A stretch of DNA of 64,000 bases from Dasypus novemcinctus (GCF_030445035.2 NC_080683.1:87381675-87445674), one strand, 5' to 3'; positions 34,707 through 46,984 are shown, counted from the first letter of the stretch. Translations and numbers: made by a program. The notes: a model not told the origin generated them from the letters alone.

Positions 34707-36149
34707 TTTTTTTTTTTTTAGCCTGGTATTAACATCTTGTAACATTAAAACACATTGATCAGTTTAAAAGAAAAACAGTCATATATGCAATATTACCCAT
34801 ATTCATATTTCACATGTGGTATTACTATGCTATACATTACCATGTTACATTTTTTATCTTTCCTTTTAGTAGTACATATTACCTTAGGCTTTCCCTTTAA
34901 ACCACTGTCATACTAATACAATAATACTGCTGGGTACAAACATTGTATTGTGCTTTCACCTTTTGTATTCAGTTCAAAGGTTATTATACACCCTTTTTTA
35001 CCAACTCTGCACAAGTTAACCCTCAGCCTTCTTTTCTCTAACCTCATTCTATTTTCTGGTGACCCATATTCAAGTTATTAACTCCATGAGATAACAAAAT
35101 ATATTTAGTTCATGGTAGTGCAGTCATACAGTATTTGTCCTTTTGTGTCTGGCTTGCTTCGCTCAACATAATGTCCTCCAAGTTCATCCATGTTGTCATA
35201 CGCTTTATGACTTCATTTCTTCTTACAGCTGCATAATATTCCATCATGTGAATACACCACAGTTTGCTTATCCATTCATTCGTTGATGGACACTTGGATT
35301 GTTTCCAACTTTTGGCAATCATGAACAACACCGCTATGAACATTGGTGTGCAGATGTCTGTTCATTTCATGTCACTGCTGTCAGTTCTTCTGGGTATATA
35401 CCTGGTAGTGATATTGCTGGGTCATGTGGCAAATCTATATTCAACTTATTTAGAGATTGACAAACAGTCCTCCACAGAGGCTGTACCATTCTACATTCTC
35501 ACCAACATTGAATAAGTGTTCATATCTCCACACATCCTCTCTAACTTGTAGTTCTCTGTCTTTTTTAATAATGGCCATCCTAATAGGTATAAAATAATAG
35601 CTCATTGTAGTTTTGATTTGTATTTCCCTAATTGCTAGTAATGTTGAAATTTTTTCATGAGTTTTTTTTTTTTTTTTGCCATTTGTATTTCTTCTTTGGA
35701 CAAATGTCTGTTCAACTCTTTTGCCCATTTTTTAAATCAAGTCTTTTTTTTTTATTGTTGCATTGTAGCATCTCTTTATATATCATGGATATTAAACCCT
35801 AATCAGATATGTGATTTCCAAATATTTTTTCCCATTGAGTTGGCAACCTTATCACCGTTTTGACAAAGTCCTTTAAGGTACAAAAGTGTTTAATTTTGAG
35901 GAGATCCCATTTATCTATTTTTTATTTTGTTGTGCATGCTTTGGGTGTAAGGTCCAAGAAACCACCACCTACCTGCAAGGTCTTGTAGATGTTTCCCTAC
36001 TTTTTCTACTAGTAAATTTATGGTCCCGGCTTCTATTTAGGTCTAATATTTAGGTCTGATCCATTTGAGATGAAATGAGTCTTGTATAGCATGTGAATAG
36101 GGGTCCTCTCATTCTTTTGGGTTTGGATATCCAGTTCTCCCAACACCAT

Positions 36150-36499
36150 TTTTTAAAAAAGACTTATTTTGTTTATTTCTCCCCACCTCCTCATTATTTG
36201 CATGTGCTGTGTGTGTTTTTTGTATGCTGGCCTTCTCTTTTTAGGAAGCACTGGGAACTGAACCCAGGACCTCTCATGTGAAAGAGAGGCACCTAATTGC
36301 CCTGAATCACCTCTACTCCCTACTTTGTAGCATCTCTCATTGTGTTTTCTCACTATGTCTCCTGGTTGTGTCATCTCACTGTGTCATCTGTTGTCTTTTT
36401 GCACCAACCCATCTTCTTTAGGAGACACTGGGAACTGAACCCAGACCGCCTATGTGGTAGGTGGGAGCTCAATCACCTGAGCCACATCTGCTTCCCCCA
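36150..36499 (-). mobile_element. Two-headed tRNA-derived SINE in L1
   Basis: Two tRNA-like modules (about 36235-36320 and 36420-36499), both with CTGGGAACTGAACCCAG on the + strand, are joined by a short body. ACCATTTTTT occurs on both sides (about 36147, 36503). Confidence 0.82.
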
Positions 36500-36611
36500 G
36501 GACCATTTTTTGACAGACTGTTTTCTTCCAATTACATGGCTTTGGTAGGTTTGTCGAAAACCAATTGGCTATCAAGGTGAGAGTTTATTTCTTTTTTTCT
36601 CAATTCTTTTT

Positions 36612-36905
36612 TCTTAAGATTTATTTATTTTTATTTATTCCCTCCCCACTTGCCACTTGCTTGCTGCCTGCTCTCTGTGTCTGTTCACTGCACATTCTTC
36701 TGTGTCTGCTTGTCTCCTGTTGTTGCGTCATCTTGCTGCATGCCAGCTCTCCGCGGGCACGGGCCGTCAGTTCTCCACAGGCGTGGGCCATCAGCTCTCC
36801 ACAGGTGCAGGCCAGCTTGCCTTCACAAGGAGGCCCAGGGAAGCGAACCCAGGACCTCCCATATGGTAGCCGGGAGCCCAGTCGATTGAGCCACATCCTC
36901 TTCCC
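36612..36905 (-). mobile_element. Shortened DAS-type SINE in L1
   Basis: The head is at 36905 and the tail at 36612. The internal body is reduced and carries three short repeats around CAGCTCTCCACAGG / CAGTTCTCCACAGG (36740-36805). CTCAATTCT is duplicated on both sides. Confidence 0.85.
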
Positions 36906-37852
36906 TGGACTCTCAATTCTATTCCACTAATCGATATGTCTATCTTTATGCCAATACCATGCTGTTTTGACCACTGTAGCTTTGTAATATGTTTCAAGGT
37001 CAGGCAGTGAAATTCCTCCCACATTCCTCTTCTTTTTTAGAATGCTTTTGGCTATTTGGGTGCACTTTCCCTTACAAATGAATTTGGTAATTGTCTTTTC
37101 TGTTTCTGAAAAGTAGGCTGTTGGAATTTTGGTTGGTATTGCATTGAATCTATAAATCAGTTTGGGTGGGGTTGACACATTCATGATATTTAGTTTTCCA
37201 ATCCATGAAAACAATATCTTTCCATTTGTTTCAGTTTTCATTGATTTCTTTTAGCATTGTTTTGTAATTTTCTGCATATAGGTTCTGTACTTCTTTGGTT
37301 AAATTAATTCCTAAGTATTTCAGTCTTTTTTGTTGATATTGTAAATGGAATTTTTCCCAATATCCTCCTCAGATTGTTCAATACAAGTGTACAGAAACAT
37401 TATTGATTTTTGCATGTTGATCTTGTATCCTGCTGCTTTACTGAACTTGTTAGCTCAAGTTGCTTTGTTGTAGACATTTCTGAATTTTCTAAATATAGGA
37501 TCATGTCTTCCACAAATAGAATTTTGCTTCCTCTTTTCCTATTTGGATGGCTTTTATTCTTTTTAATCTTTTCTAATTGCTTTAGCTAGAACTTCTAGCA
37601 CAATGTTGAATTGCAGTGGTGGCACTGGACATCCTTGTCTTGTTCCTGCTCTTAGAGGGAAAGATTTCAATCTCTCTCCATTGACTATGATGTTGACTGT
37701 GGGTTTATCATATATGCCCTTTATCATATTGAGGAATTTTCCTTCTATTCCTATCTTTCTAAGTGTGTTTATCAGGAAAGGATGCATTCATCTGGTCATG
37801 TATTGATCAGATGACCATGTGTTTTTTTTTTCTCATTGATATGTTAATGTGG

Positions 37853-38720
37853 GGAAGTGGATGTAGCTCAAGTGATAAGGCCTCCTCCTGCCATATGGGA
37901 GGACCCGGGTTCAATCCCTGGAGCCTCCTAGTGAAAAAGAAGAAGAGAAAGCATGCCTGTGTGGTGAGCCAGTGCCCACATGGCGAGCTGAGTGCCCGTG
38001 TGATGAGCCGAGTGCTCGTGTGGGTGCCCATGCAGCGAGCCGAGTGCCCGCGTGGTGATCCAAGTGTCCATGTGGTGCCCATGCAGTGAGCCGAGTGCCC
38101 ACGTGGTAAGCTGAGTGTCCACACAAGTGCCCGTGTGGTGAGCCAAGTGACCACGAGGTGAGCCGAGTGCCCATGTGAGTGCCTGTGTAGTGAGCCAGTG
38201 CCCACACAGCGAGCCAGTGCTGCATGGTAAGCTGAGTTCCCACGTGGCAAGCTAAATGCCTGCGTGGCAAGTTGAGCCTGTGTGGTGAGCCAAGTGACCA
38301 CGAGGTAAGCCAAGTGCCCATGTGAGTGCCTACGTGGTGAGACAGTGCCTGTGTGATGAGCCAGGGCTTGCATGGAGAGCCAAGTGCCCACACAGCAAGC
38401 CGAGTGCCTGCATGGTAAGCCAATGCCCATGCAAGGAGTCAAGCAGCAAGATGATAACACAACAAAAGAGAGACAAAGTGGAGAGCGAAGGTGAAGTGTG
38501 GCAGAGACCAGGAACTGAAGTGGTGCAATTGACAGGGAAACTCTCGCCACATCAGAGGTCCCCAAGATCAGTCCTGGAGAATCCTAAAGAAGAAAGACAA
38601 GAAGAGAAGACAAAAAGAGAAATAGATACAGGAGATCACACAGTGAATGGACACAGATGGCAAAAATAGCAGGGTGGCGGAGGGGAGGGGAAGGAAAAAA
38701 TAAAAATCTTTTAAAAAGTG
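37853..38720 (+). mobile_element. SINE with internal minisatellite expansion
   Basis: A duplication TGTTAATGTGG (37842-37852, 38721-38731) bounds this 868-bp element, twice the normal size. The tRNA-like head is at 37853 (GGAAGTGGATGTAGCTCAAG; B box GGGTTCAATCC). The normal body is replaced by a minisatellite (about 37960-38440), followed by a composite tail with a second tRNA-like module and an A-rich end. Confidence 0.88.
37960..38440 (+). repeat. Minisatellite, about 20-bp unit, within a SINE
   Basis: About 25 imperfect units centred on GAGCCGAGTGCCCACGTGGT, with occasional shorter GTGCCCATG inserts. Long open frames over this stretch on the minus strand are by-products of the repeat. Confidence 0.9.
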
Positions 38721-38958
38721 TGTTAATGTGGTGTATTACGTTGAATGATTTTCTTATGTTGAATGAGTCTTGCATACCAGGATAAATCCCACTTGGTCAT
38801 GATATATAAATCTTTTGATATGCTGTTGGATATAGATATAGTTGCAAATATTTTCTTAAGAATTTTTGCATCTATGTTCATTAGAGAAATTGGTCTGTAA
38901 TTTTCTTTTCTTGTAATATCTTTATCTGGTTTTGATATTAGGGTGATGTGTTGGGTAA

Positions 38959-39537
38959 TGTGTTAGTCAGTCAAAGGGGTGCTGATGCAAAATACCAGAA
39001 CTCTGTTGGCTTTTATGAGGGGTATTTATTTGGAGAAGACGCTTACAGTTACCAGGCCAAAAAGCATAATTTATTTCCCTCACCACAGTCTGTTGCCACA
39101 TATTGGAGTGAGATGGCTGCCAAGAGTTCAGGCTTCCTGGGTTCCTCTCTTCCTGGGGCTTGCCTCTCTCTGGATTCAGCTGCCATGTTCTCTCCACAAG
39201 GCAAGCTGTAGACTCTCAGGCAACCTGCTCAGTCTCTCTACCCGGGGCTTGGTTCTCTCTGAGTTCAGCTGCTCTGCTCCCCTGTGTGCTTACTTCCCAG
39301 GCTCCAGCTCAAAACTCCAGCATCCCTTCTCTGCAGTGCAGTTTCTCTGTGAGTCCCTGCCCCATGCAACATCCTACTGATGGTGGCGCAAATCAAAGCC
39401 TTAATCATTATTTAATCAAGTAAAAGGGAAGCCTCTGGATCCAATATAATCTAATATGCCCAGAGGGACAGACCAACTCACAAACATAATCCAATATCTA
39501 TGTTTGGAATTCATATACAATATCAAACTATCACACT
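38959..39537 (+). mobile_element. Solo LTR, family A, copy 5
   Basis: It starts TGTGTTAGTC and ends near ACTATCACA; GGTAA lies on both sides (38954-38958, 39538-39542), with two extra bases at the right edge. It inserted in L1 ORF2. More diverged in the middle than the other copies. Confidence 0.75.
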
Positions 39538-40752
39538 GGTAATTTTCCTTCCTCTTCAATTTTTTGGAAGAGTTTAAATAGGGTTGGTGTTACTTCTTCA
39601 TGAAACACTTGGTAGAATTCAGCTGTGAAGTCATCTGGTCCTGGATTTTTCTTTGTTGGAAGATTTTTGATGACTGATTCAATCTTTACATTTGATTGGT
39701 TTGTTAAGGTCTTGTATTTCTTGTACTGCCAGTGTAGGTTGTTTTTTGCATTTTTAGGAATTTTTCCACTTCATCTAGGTTGTCTAGTTTGATGGTATAT
39801 AGTTTCCAATAATATTTTCGTATGACCTTTTTTTTTTTCTCCTGTGGGGTCAGTTGTAACTACATCCTTTTCATTTCTGATTTTATTAATTTGTGTCTTT
39901 TCTCTTTTATTCTTTCTTAGTATAGCTAGGGGATTTGTTAATTTTATTGATCTTCTCAAAGAAACAGCTTTTGGTTTTGTTGATACTCTCTTTTTGTTTT
40001 GTTTCATTCTCAATTTCATTTATTTCTGCTCTAATCTTTATTATTCATTTCCTTCTGCTTACTTTTGGAATGGTTTGCTGTTCTTTTTCTAATTTCTTCA
40101 GTTGTTAAGTTAGATCTTTGAATTTAGCTCATTCTTCCTTTTTAATATAGGCATTTAGAGCTATAAATTTCCCCCTGAGCACTGCATTCACTGTATCCCA
40201 TAAATTTTGATAAGTTGTGTTCTCATTTTCATTTGTCTCAATATATTTACTGATTCCACTTACAATTTCTTCTTTGACCCACTGATTATCTAGGAGTATG
40301 TTGTTTGGCCTCCACCATTTGTGATTTTTCCCAACTGTTATCGATTTCCAGTTTCATTCCATTATGATCTGAGAAGATGCTTTGTATAATTTCAATCTTT
40401 TTATATTTATTGGGACCTGCCCTGTGAACTAACGTGTGTCCTCTCCTGGAGAAAGATCCATGGGCATATGAGAAAAATGTATAACTCACTGAGTTGAGTG
40501 CAACATTAGATCTAACTTGTTTATAATATTGTTCAAGTTCTTTGTTTCTCATTGATCTCTGGTCTAGTTGTTCCAATAATGTGAGTGGTGTGTTGAAGTT
40601 TCCAACTATTATTGTAGAGATGTCTATTTCTCCCTTCAGTTTTGCCAGAGTTTGCCTCATGTATTTTGGGGCACCCTAATTAGGTACATAGATGTTTATG
40701 ACTGTTATTTCTTCCTAGTGGATTTTCCCTTCTATTAATATTTAATGGCCTG

Positions 40753-41261
40753 AGGAAACAGATGTGGATCAACCAATTGGGCTCCCATTTACCATATAGG
40801 AAGTCCAGGGTTTGATGCCCAGGGCCTCCTGATGAGGGCAAACTAGCTCACATGGCGAGTTGGCCCATGCAGAAATGTGGCCCCAAGCAGGAGAGTGCCA
40901 CCCTGCATGAGAATGCCACCCTGCGTGGGAATGCTGCCCTGCGCGGGAGAGCCACCTCGTGCAGGAGTGCCGGCTGACATGGAGAGCGGGCGCAGCAAGA
41001 TAACACAACAAGAGATGCAGACAAGAGAAAATAAGAAGACATAGCAGAACAGGGAGCCGAGGTGGTGCAGAGAGTAATTAACTCTCTCCCACTCCAGAAG
41101 GTCCCAGGATTGGTTCCCGGAGCCACCAATGAGAATACAAGCGGACACAGAAGAAAACACAACAAATGGACACAGAGAGCAGACAATGGGGGGAGTGGGA
41201 AGGGGGAGAGAAACAAATAAAAAATAGATCTTTAAAAAAATTTATATATATACACATATAT
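40753..41261 (+). mobile_element. Two-headed DAS-type SINE in L1
   Basis: The first head is at 40753 (GAGGAAACAGATGTGGATCA) and a second tRNA-like module at about 41050-41135 (GATTGGTTCCCGGAGCC). The duplication AATGGCCTG / AACGGCCTG surrounds both, so they inserted together. Confidence 0.87.
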
Positions 41262-42338
41262 AACGGCCTGCTCTATCCTTTTATAACTTTTTTGTATTTC
41301 ATCTGTTTTGTTTGATATTAGTATAGCTACCCTGCTCTTTTTGGTCAATGTTCATGTGGAGTATCTTTTTTCAGCCATTCACTTTCAGCTGATTTGTATT
41401 CCTGGGTCTTAGGTGAGTTTCTTGTAGGCATCATATGGATGGCTCATGTTTTTTTATCCATTCTGTTAGCCTATATCCTTTGATTGGGGAGTTTAATACA
41501 TTCACATTCAATGATATTACTGTAAATATATTATTTACTTCACCATTTTAGTTTTGGTTTTTATATATCATATCTTATTTATGTCTGTCTTTTTACTCTT
41601 TTGGTTATCTTTTCTGCTCTTCTTATGATCTATACTCTCCTCTAAGCCTCTCTCTCCTGTCTTTTTCTTTCAGGCTGTAAGGTTCCCTTTAATATTTTCT
41701 TCAAAGTTGGAGTCTTTTTTATGAATTTTCAGTCTCCATGAATATTTTAAACTCAGCTTCATATTTGTTTATTTTTATTTTTTTCTCACTTTCATATTTG
41801 AAGGATGATTTTGCTGGATAAAGAATTCTCGGTTGATAGTTTTTTCCTTTCAGTATTCTAATTGTATCATACCACTGTTTTCTCACCTCCATTGTTTCTG
41901 ATGAGAAATCCAGTCTTACCGGACAACCCTTGTATGTGATGATTTGCTTCTCTTTTACTGCTCTCAGAAACGTCTCAGAATTGATGTTTGACATTCTGAG
42001 TAGCATGTGCCTTGCAGTAGGTCTGTTTGGATTTATTTTGATTGGGGTACACTGCGCTTTATGGGCATGTAAATTCATTTCTTTTGGAAGAGTTGGAAAA
42101 TTTTCAGCTATTATTTCCTCAAATACTTGTTCTGCCCCTTTTCCCTTCTGTTCTTCTCTGGGACTCCCACAACATGTATGTTGTTGTGTTTCATGTTATC
42201 ATTCAAATCCCTGAGCCCCTGTTCATTTTTCCATTCTTTTCTCTCTCTGTTTTTTTCTCTCATTTTCAGCTTCCGTCTTTTGTGTCACTTCTTTTTTTTG
42301 TCATTTTGAATCTGATTTTGTGTGCCTCTAATGTGTTT

Positions 42339-42784
42339 ATTTTTTTAAGGATTTATTTTATTTATTCCCACTCCACCACCACCCCAGCCACTTGTGCTTG
42401 ATGTATGCTCTCTGTGTCCATTTGCTGTGTGTTCTTTTGTGTCTGCTTGTCTTCTCTTCTCATCTTCTCTTTAGGAGGGACTGGGAACCAATCCTGGGGC
42501 CTCCGACGTGGGAAAGAGGCACTCAATTGCTTTAGCCACCTTCAGCTCCCTGGTTTGTTATGTCTCTCATTGTCTTTCCTCTGCATCTCTTTTTGTTGCA
42601 TTATCTTGTTGTGTCAGTTCATGATGCAGGCCAGCTCTCCACATTATGGGCCAGCTCTCTGTGGTGCAGGCCAGCTCTTCACGGTATGGGCCAGCTTCAC
42701 CTTCACCAGGAAGCCCTGGGAACTGTACCTGGGAACCCCTATATGGTAGATGGGAACCCAATCGCTTGAGCCACATCTGCTTCC
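42339..42784 (-). mobile_element. Two-headed DAS-type SINE in L1
   Basis: Modules at about 42475-42555 and 42690-42784. A perfect 13-bp duplication CTCTAATGTGTTT (42326-42338, 42785-42797) flanks the whole. Confidence 0.88.
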
Positions 42785-42796
42785 CTCTAATGTGTT

Positions 42797-42797
42797 T

Positions 42798-42843
<46 letters not shown>
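42797..42843. repeat. (AT)n microsatellite
   Basis: About 21 AT dinucleotides at the end of a retroposed L1 fragment; probably grown from its A-rich tail. Confidence 0.95.
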
Positions 42844-43326
42844 ATTTAGATTACATAAATGTTACATAAAAAATATAGGTGATTCCTATATGCCCCACTC
42901 CTTATACCTCCCATTTTCCTACATTAACAATATCCTTCATTAGTGTGGTACATTCATTACAATTGATGAAAACATTTTGTAGCATTGTCACTAAGCATGG
43001 ATTATAGTTTATACTCTCTCCTGCACAATTTTGTAGGTTATGGCAAGATATGTAATAGCCTGTATGTGTCACTGCAATGTCACTCAAGACAATTCCCAAG
43101 TTCCCAAAATGCCCTCATATTACACCTGTTTTTCCCTCTCCCTCCCCTCAGAACCTCCAGTGGCCACTGCCTCCACATCAGTGATATAATTTCTTCGACT
43201 GCTATAATCACAATAAGTCTATAGTAGAATACCAGTAAGTCTACTTTAGTCCATGGTTCATTCCCCAATCCTGAGGATTCTGGGATGGTGATGCCCACTC
43301 CTAATTGAGAAGGGGCTTTAATCCCC
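42844..43326 (-). mobile_element. Retroposed L1 3'-UTR fragment
   Basis: L1 3'-UTR-like DNA (TTAGTGTGGTACATTCATTA, near 42940) sits between two copies of CTCTAATRTGGTTT. This makes it a 5'-truncated L1 insertion within the larger L1. Confidence 0.6.
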
Positions 43327-43342
43327 CTCTAATATGGTTTTT

Positions 43343-43746
43343 TTAAAGATTTATTTATTTTTATCTCTCCCCTTCCCCCTCCTACAGTTGCCTGTTCTCT
43401 GTGTCTATTTGCTGCTTGTTCTTTGTCCGCTTCTGTTGTTGTCAGCGGCACAGGAATCTGTGTTTCTTTTTGTTGCGTCATCTTGTTGTGTCAGCTCTCT
43501 GTGTGTGCAGTGCCATTCCTGGGCAGACTGAACTTTCTTTTGCGCTGGGCAGCTCTCCTTATGGGGCGCACCCCTTGCGCGTGGGGCTTCCCTGCGTGGG
43601 GACACCCCTGCGTGGCAGGGCACTCCTTGTGCACATCAGCACTGAGCGTGGGCCAACTCCACACAGGTCAAGGAGGCCCAGGGTTTGAACTGCAGACCTC
43701 CTATGTGGTAGATGGATGCCCTAACCACTGGGCCAAGTCCGCTTCC
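43343..43746 (-). mobile_element. DAS-type SINE in L1
   Basis: A perfect 16-bp duplication CTCTAATATGGTTTTT lies on both sides (43327-43342, 43747-43762). The head is at 43746. Confidence 0.93.
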
Positions 43747-44419
43747 CTCTAATATGGTTTTTATCTCACTATCGTTTCTTTCATTCCCATGAGCTCTGTT
43801 ACTTTTCTATTGAGGCTTTCACATTCTTCTTTGTGCTCACTCAGTATCTTCTTGATGTCCTTCATCTCTTTAGCCATATTGTCTTTCAACTCATTATTTT
43901 GATTTTGGAAATTTGTGTGCATCTTGTTGATTACTTGTCTCAATTCATGTGTCTCTTCTGGGGCTTTGATATATTCCTTTTCTTGGGTCATTTCTTCCAT
44001 TTTCTTAGTATGGCTTATAATTTTTTGCTGATGTCTAGGCTTCTGATTAGGATGGTGAGTTTACTCAAATGCTCAATTTCTCTCTCTTTCATAGGGGCTT
44101 AGTGTCAGAAAGCTATGTGTTACTGGTGTTCTTTGATATGTGGTTCAACCTGTTCTGGATCTATAGGATTGTCCCTGTTAGTTATTCAAAGCTAGGCCCT
44201 GGACCCACTAATGGGTTGCAGACCCACTTCCATGGGCCTTGGGGAGGGAGGCTGTAAAGGCCAGAAAAAAACCTCTCTTTTTACTTTTAATTTCTACAAT
44301 ATGCACTTCCTTAGTCCACCAGCAGATGCTTTGGCAGCCCTTCCAGTTCAAGGCCTGTTTGAATTGGATTTGCTACAACTCAGGCAGGATTAGTGTGATA
44401 GAGGATCTTGCCTGGAGTT

Positions 44420-44836
44420 TTTTTGTTTTTTTTTTAAAGATTTCTTATTTTGTTTATTTCTCTCCCCTCTGCTCCATTTGTCTGTTCTGTGTCTATTTGC
44501 TGCGTGTTCTTCTTTGTCCACTTCTGTTGTTGTCAGCGGCACAGGAATCTGTGTTTCTTTTTGTTGCGTCATCTTGTGTCAGCTCTCCGTGTGTGCGGCG
44601 CCATTCCTGGGCAGGCTGCACTTTCTTTCACGCTGCGCGGCTCTCCTTACGGGGCGCACTCCTTGCGAGTGGGGCTTCCCTACAAGGGGACACCCCTGCG
44701 TTGCACGGCACTCCTTGCACGCATCAGCACTGCATGTTGGCCAGCTCCACATGGGTCAAGGAGGCCCGGGGTTTGAACCGCAGACCGCCCATGTGGTAGA
44801 CAGATGCCCTATCCACTGGGCCAAGTTCGCTTCCCA
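44420..44836 (-). mobile_element. DAS-type SINE in the L1 5' UTR
   Basis: Duplication GCCTGGAG(G/T)T flanks it; the head is at 44836. CpG-rich copy, so relatively young. Confidence 0.92.
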
Positions 44837-45474
44837 TGCCTGGAGGTTAAGAGTCTCTTTTCCCAGGTAGGGAATAATTCCACTTCTCCATGTCATCAAC
44901 AACCAGCTCAGGTCAGTAGAGAGGGAGATTGAGAGGGTTGGGTCTCTTTAGTCCCTTGCAGGCTTCCAAGATAAAGAATAGTGTGGCCCTACCTGGCCTG
45001 AAAGGCTCATGGGGCACAGTAGACCAAATTTGTGGGTCAAAACCTGTGTCAGCCTTAGGTTGTGTCTCTCTCCCCTTTCCTAGGGAAGTGGACTCTTTGA
45101 CTGTAGTGGCCATTCCTGAGGCCTGAGAATTCAAAGGTGTCTAGAGTGTGTGGGAGGATGCCAGCCACTGCAGCTGCTGCTTTTAACTCACAGTTTTGCT
45201 GTTGCGATTCTTTTCCTTTGTCCCTCACTCTTCTGGTGGTATCCAGTCTTCCCCTGGTGTCCTAAACACTAGAAGATTTTTTTGCAGGCCATATCTGCCT
45301 GCCCTCTAGCTATTTTCCTGGGAGAGAAAAGAATCCCTTATCTTTCTAGACCGCCATCTTCCCAGAAGTCTCATTATACCTTTTAATTCCACAAAACTGT
45401 TAAGGTGTCAAAAACACTCTCCCAGAGCTTTGCCTTTTATAAGTATTTGAGTAGGTACATCCATATTATTTTTG

Positions 45475-45859
45475 TTGTTGTTTTAATTTCTCTTCCCTTC
45501 CCTCCCATTGTCTGCTCTCTGTGTCCATTCACTGTGTGTTCTTCTGTGTCCACTTGCATTCTCAGAAGCACTGGCAATCTGCATCTCTTTTTTGTTGCGT
45601 CATCTTGCTGCATCACTTCTCTGCGTGTGCGGCGCCACTCCTGAGCTGGCTGTGCTTTTTTTGCACGGGGAGGCTCTCCTTGTGGGGCATACTCCTTGCA
45701 TGTGGGGGGCACCCCCTGCCTGGTGTGGCGCTCCTTGCACGCAGCAGCACTGCGTGTAAAGGCCAGCTCACCACATGGGCCAGGAGGCCCTGCATATCAA
45801 ACCCTGGACCTCCTATATGGTAAGCGGATGCTCTACCAGTTGAGCCACATGAACTTCCC
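45475..45859 (-). mobile_element. DAS-type SINE
   Basis: Duplication TCCATATTATTTTT / TCCATATCATTTTT (one difference). The head is at 45859. It lies just beyond the 5' end of the full-length L1. Confidence 0.92.
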
Positions 45860-46980
45860 TCCATATCATTTTTACTTCTAGTGTAGCACAATCCTGTAGT
45901 CAATAATCTATTTACTTCCAGGATCCCAAACTTTCTCTTAAGATTAACCAGCACACAAGTTTGTGAGGGGTGATATTTATTGGGCTGAAGCTGCTTATAT
46001 CTTTAACTGAGGAATTCCACAAATACCATACCAACAGGGCAAGGACTCAGATGTTATTTGCTCCTACTTATGAAATATTCTCTATCACTGGTCAGCTGAA
46101 CCCACTTGAACACTTGTAGATGGTCGTGTTTTAAAAGCACTTCTTCATATCAAGTCAAAGAGATTTCTATAAATTTTATCCAAGCGTGTTAGGAAACCTA
46201 TCATTCTTCCCTGTGACTGTCCTTTTAAGTATTTAACAATAGCTATCATGTGTTTCCCAAATCTTTTCTTCTTAGATTAAATACCTTGTTACTGGAAAAA
46301 AATAGATCTATTTACATATGTTGTTTATTTATCAAATTAGGACTTCATAAAGTGTAAGAACAGTGTCCTGTTCATCTCCTTGGATCATTTTATGTACTAT
46401 TGTAGCTATAACATAGACCCTAAAAAGCTTTCTCAAACTACTTGCTCCTGAGTGCCTTGATGGTAATTTTTAAGGGCCTCTTATACATCACCACTTTGAT
46501 GTCCCAGAGGCCCCCACTGAAATTTTCAAACCATGAGGTTTGGAGATTCGAAAACACTTGCAATAATCTAAGTAAGAAATGAAGAGTACAAGAACTAAGG
46601 CGGTGGGGTTGTTGAGTTGGGATTGGATTGAAGTTTTTCGTAGGAAAAAATGGAAAGGATGGGGGTGGTGGAATGGGTTGCAAGGGAAGCGATGAGACTC
46701 AGGTTTGTAGCCTGGGAGCCTAAATGGATGAGCAGTAGAATAGTCAGGTGGAAAGAACATTTCAGCCGGATGACAAAGAAAAATACACAGCATTTTGAGA
46801 CCGTGTACTGCTTGGACAAAGAACAAAAGGCAACAGAAAACTGGAGTCGGATCAAGAAGATAAGCCGGTTCTTTCTCCACTGTCATGCATGCTCTGCTCC
46901 ACCATTTTCCACAACGGGATTACTGGGCAAAAGTGTACTTGAAACCGCAGCTACTGGGCCAGATTTCTTTCTTGAGCAGC
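45860..46980. other. Mostly single-copy DNA upstream of MFSD4B
   Basis: No gene recognised. About 46550-46760 faintly resembles the unnamed repeat at 31916-32820. Confidence 0.4.
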
Positions 46981-46984
46981 TGTT

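Larger units (their letters stand above)
34707..45372 (-). mobile_element. Nearly complete L1 (LINE-1), minus strand, with seven insertion blocks
   Basis: From right to left: the 5' end (45372), 5' UTR to about 44000, ORF1 coiled coil (about 43761-44000) and RNA-binding domain (about 41720-42200), ORF2 N-terminal endonuclease (about 39540-40670), ORF2 reverse transcriptase (about 36910-37850; the [12 protein letters not shown]-like stretch lies near 37620-37660) and ORF2 C-terminus (about 35100-36130, with MEYYAAVRRNEV), ending in a poly(T) (34707-34720), that is, the element's poly(A). Insertions at about 36150-36499, 36612-36905, 37853-38720, 38959-39537, 40753-41261, 42339-43746 and 44420-44836 add about 4.4 kb; without them about 6.2 kb remain, normal for a full L1. 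Both ORFs carry stops and frameshifts, so it is inactive. Confidence 0.88.

Noticed and set aside
37960-38440. Possible CRISPR-like array of regular repeats
   Set aside because: The units are contiguous and imperfect with no unique spacers, and this is a mammalian genome.
37807-38565. A 252-residue open frame on the minus strand, rich in His, Thr and Gly
   Set aside because: It is the translation of the minisatellite in the SINE; the repeat unit lacks stops, which keeps the frame open. No family resemblance.
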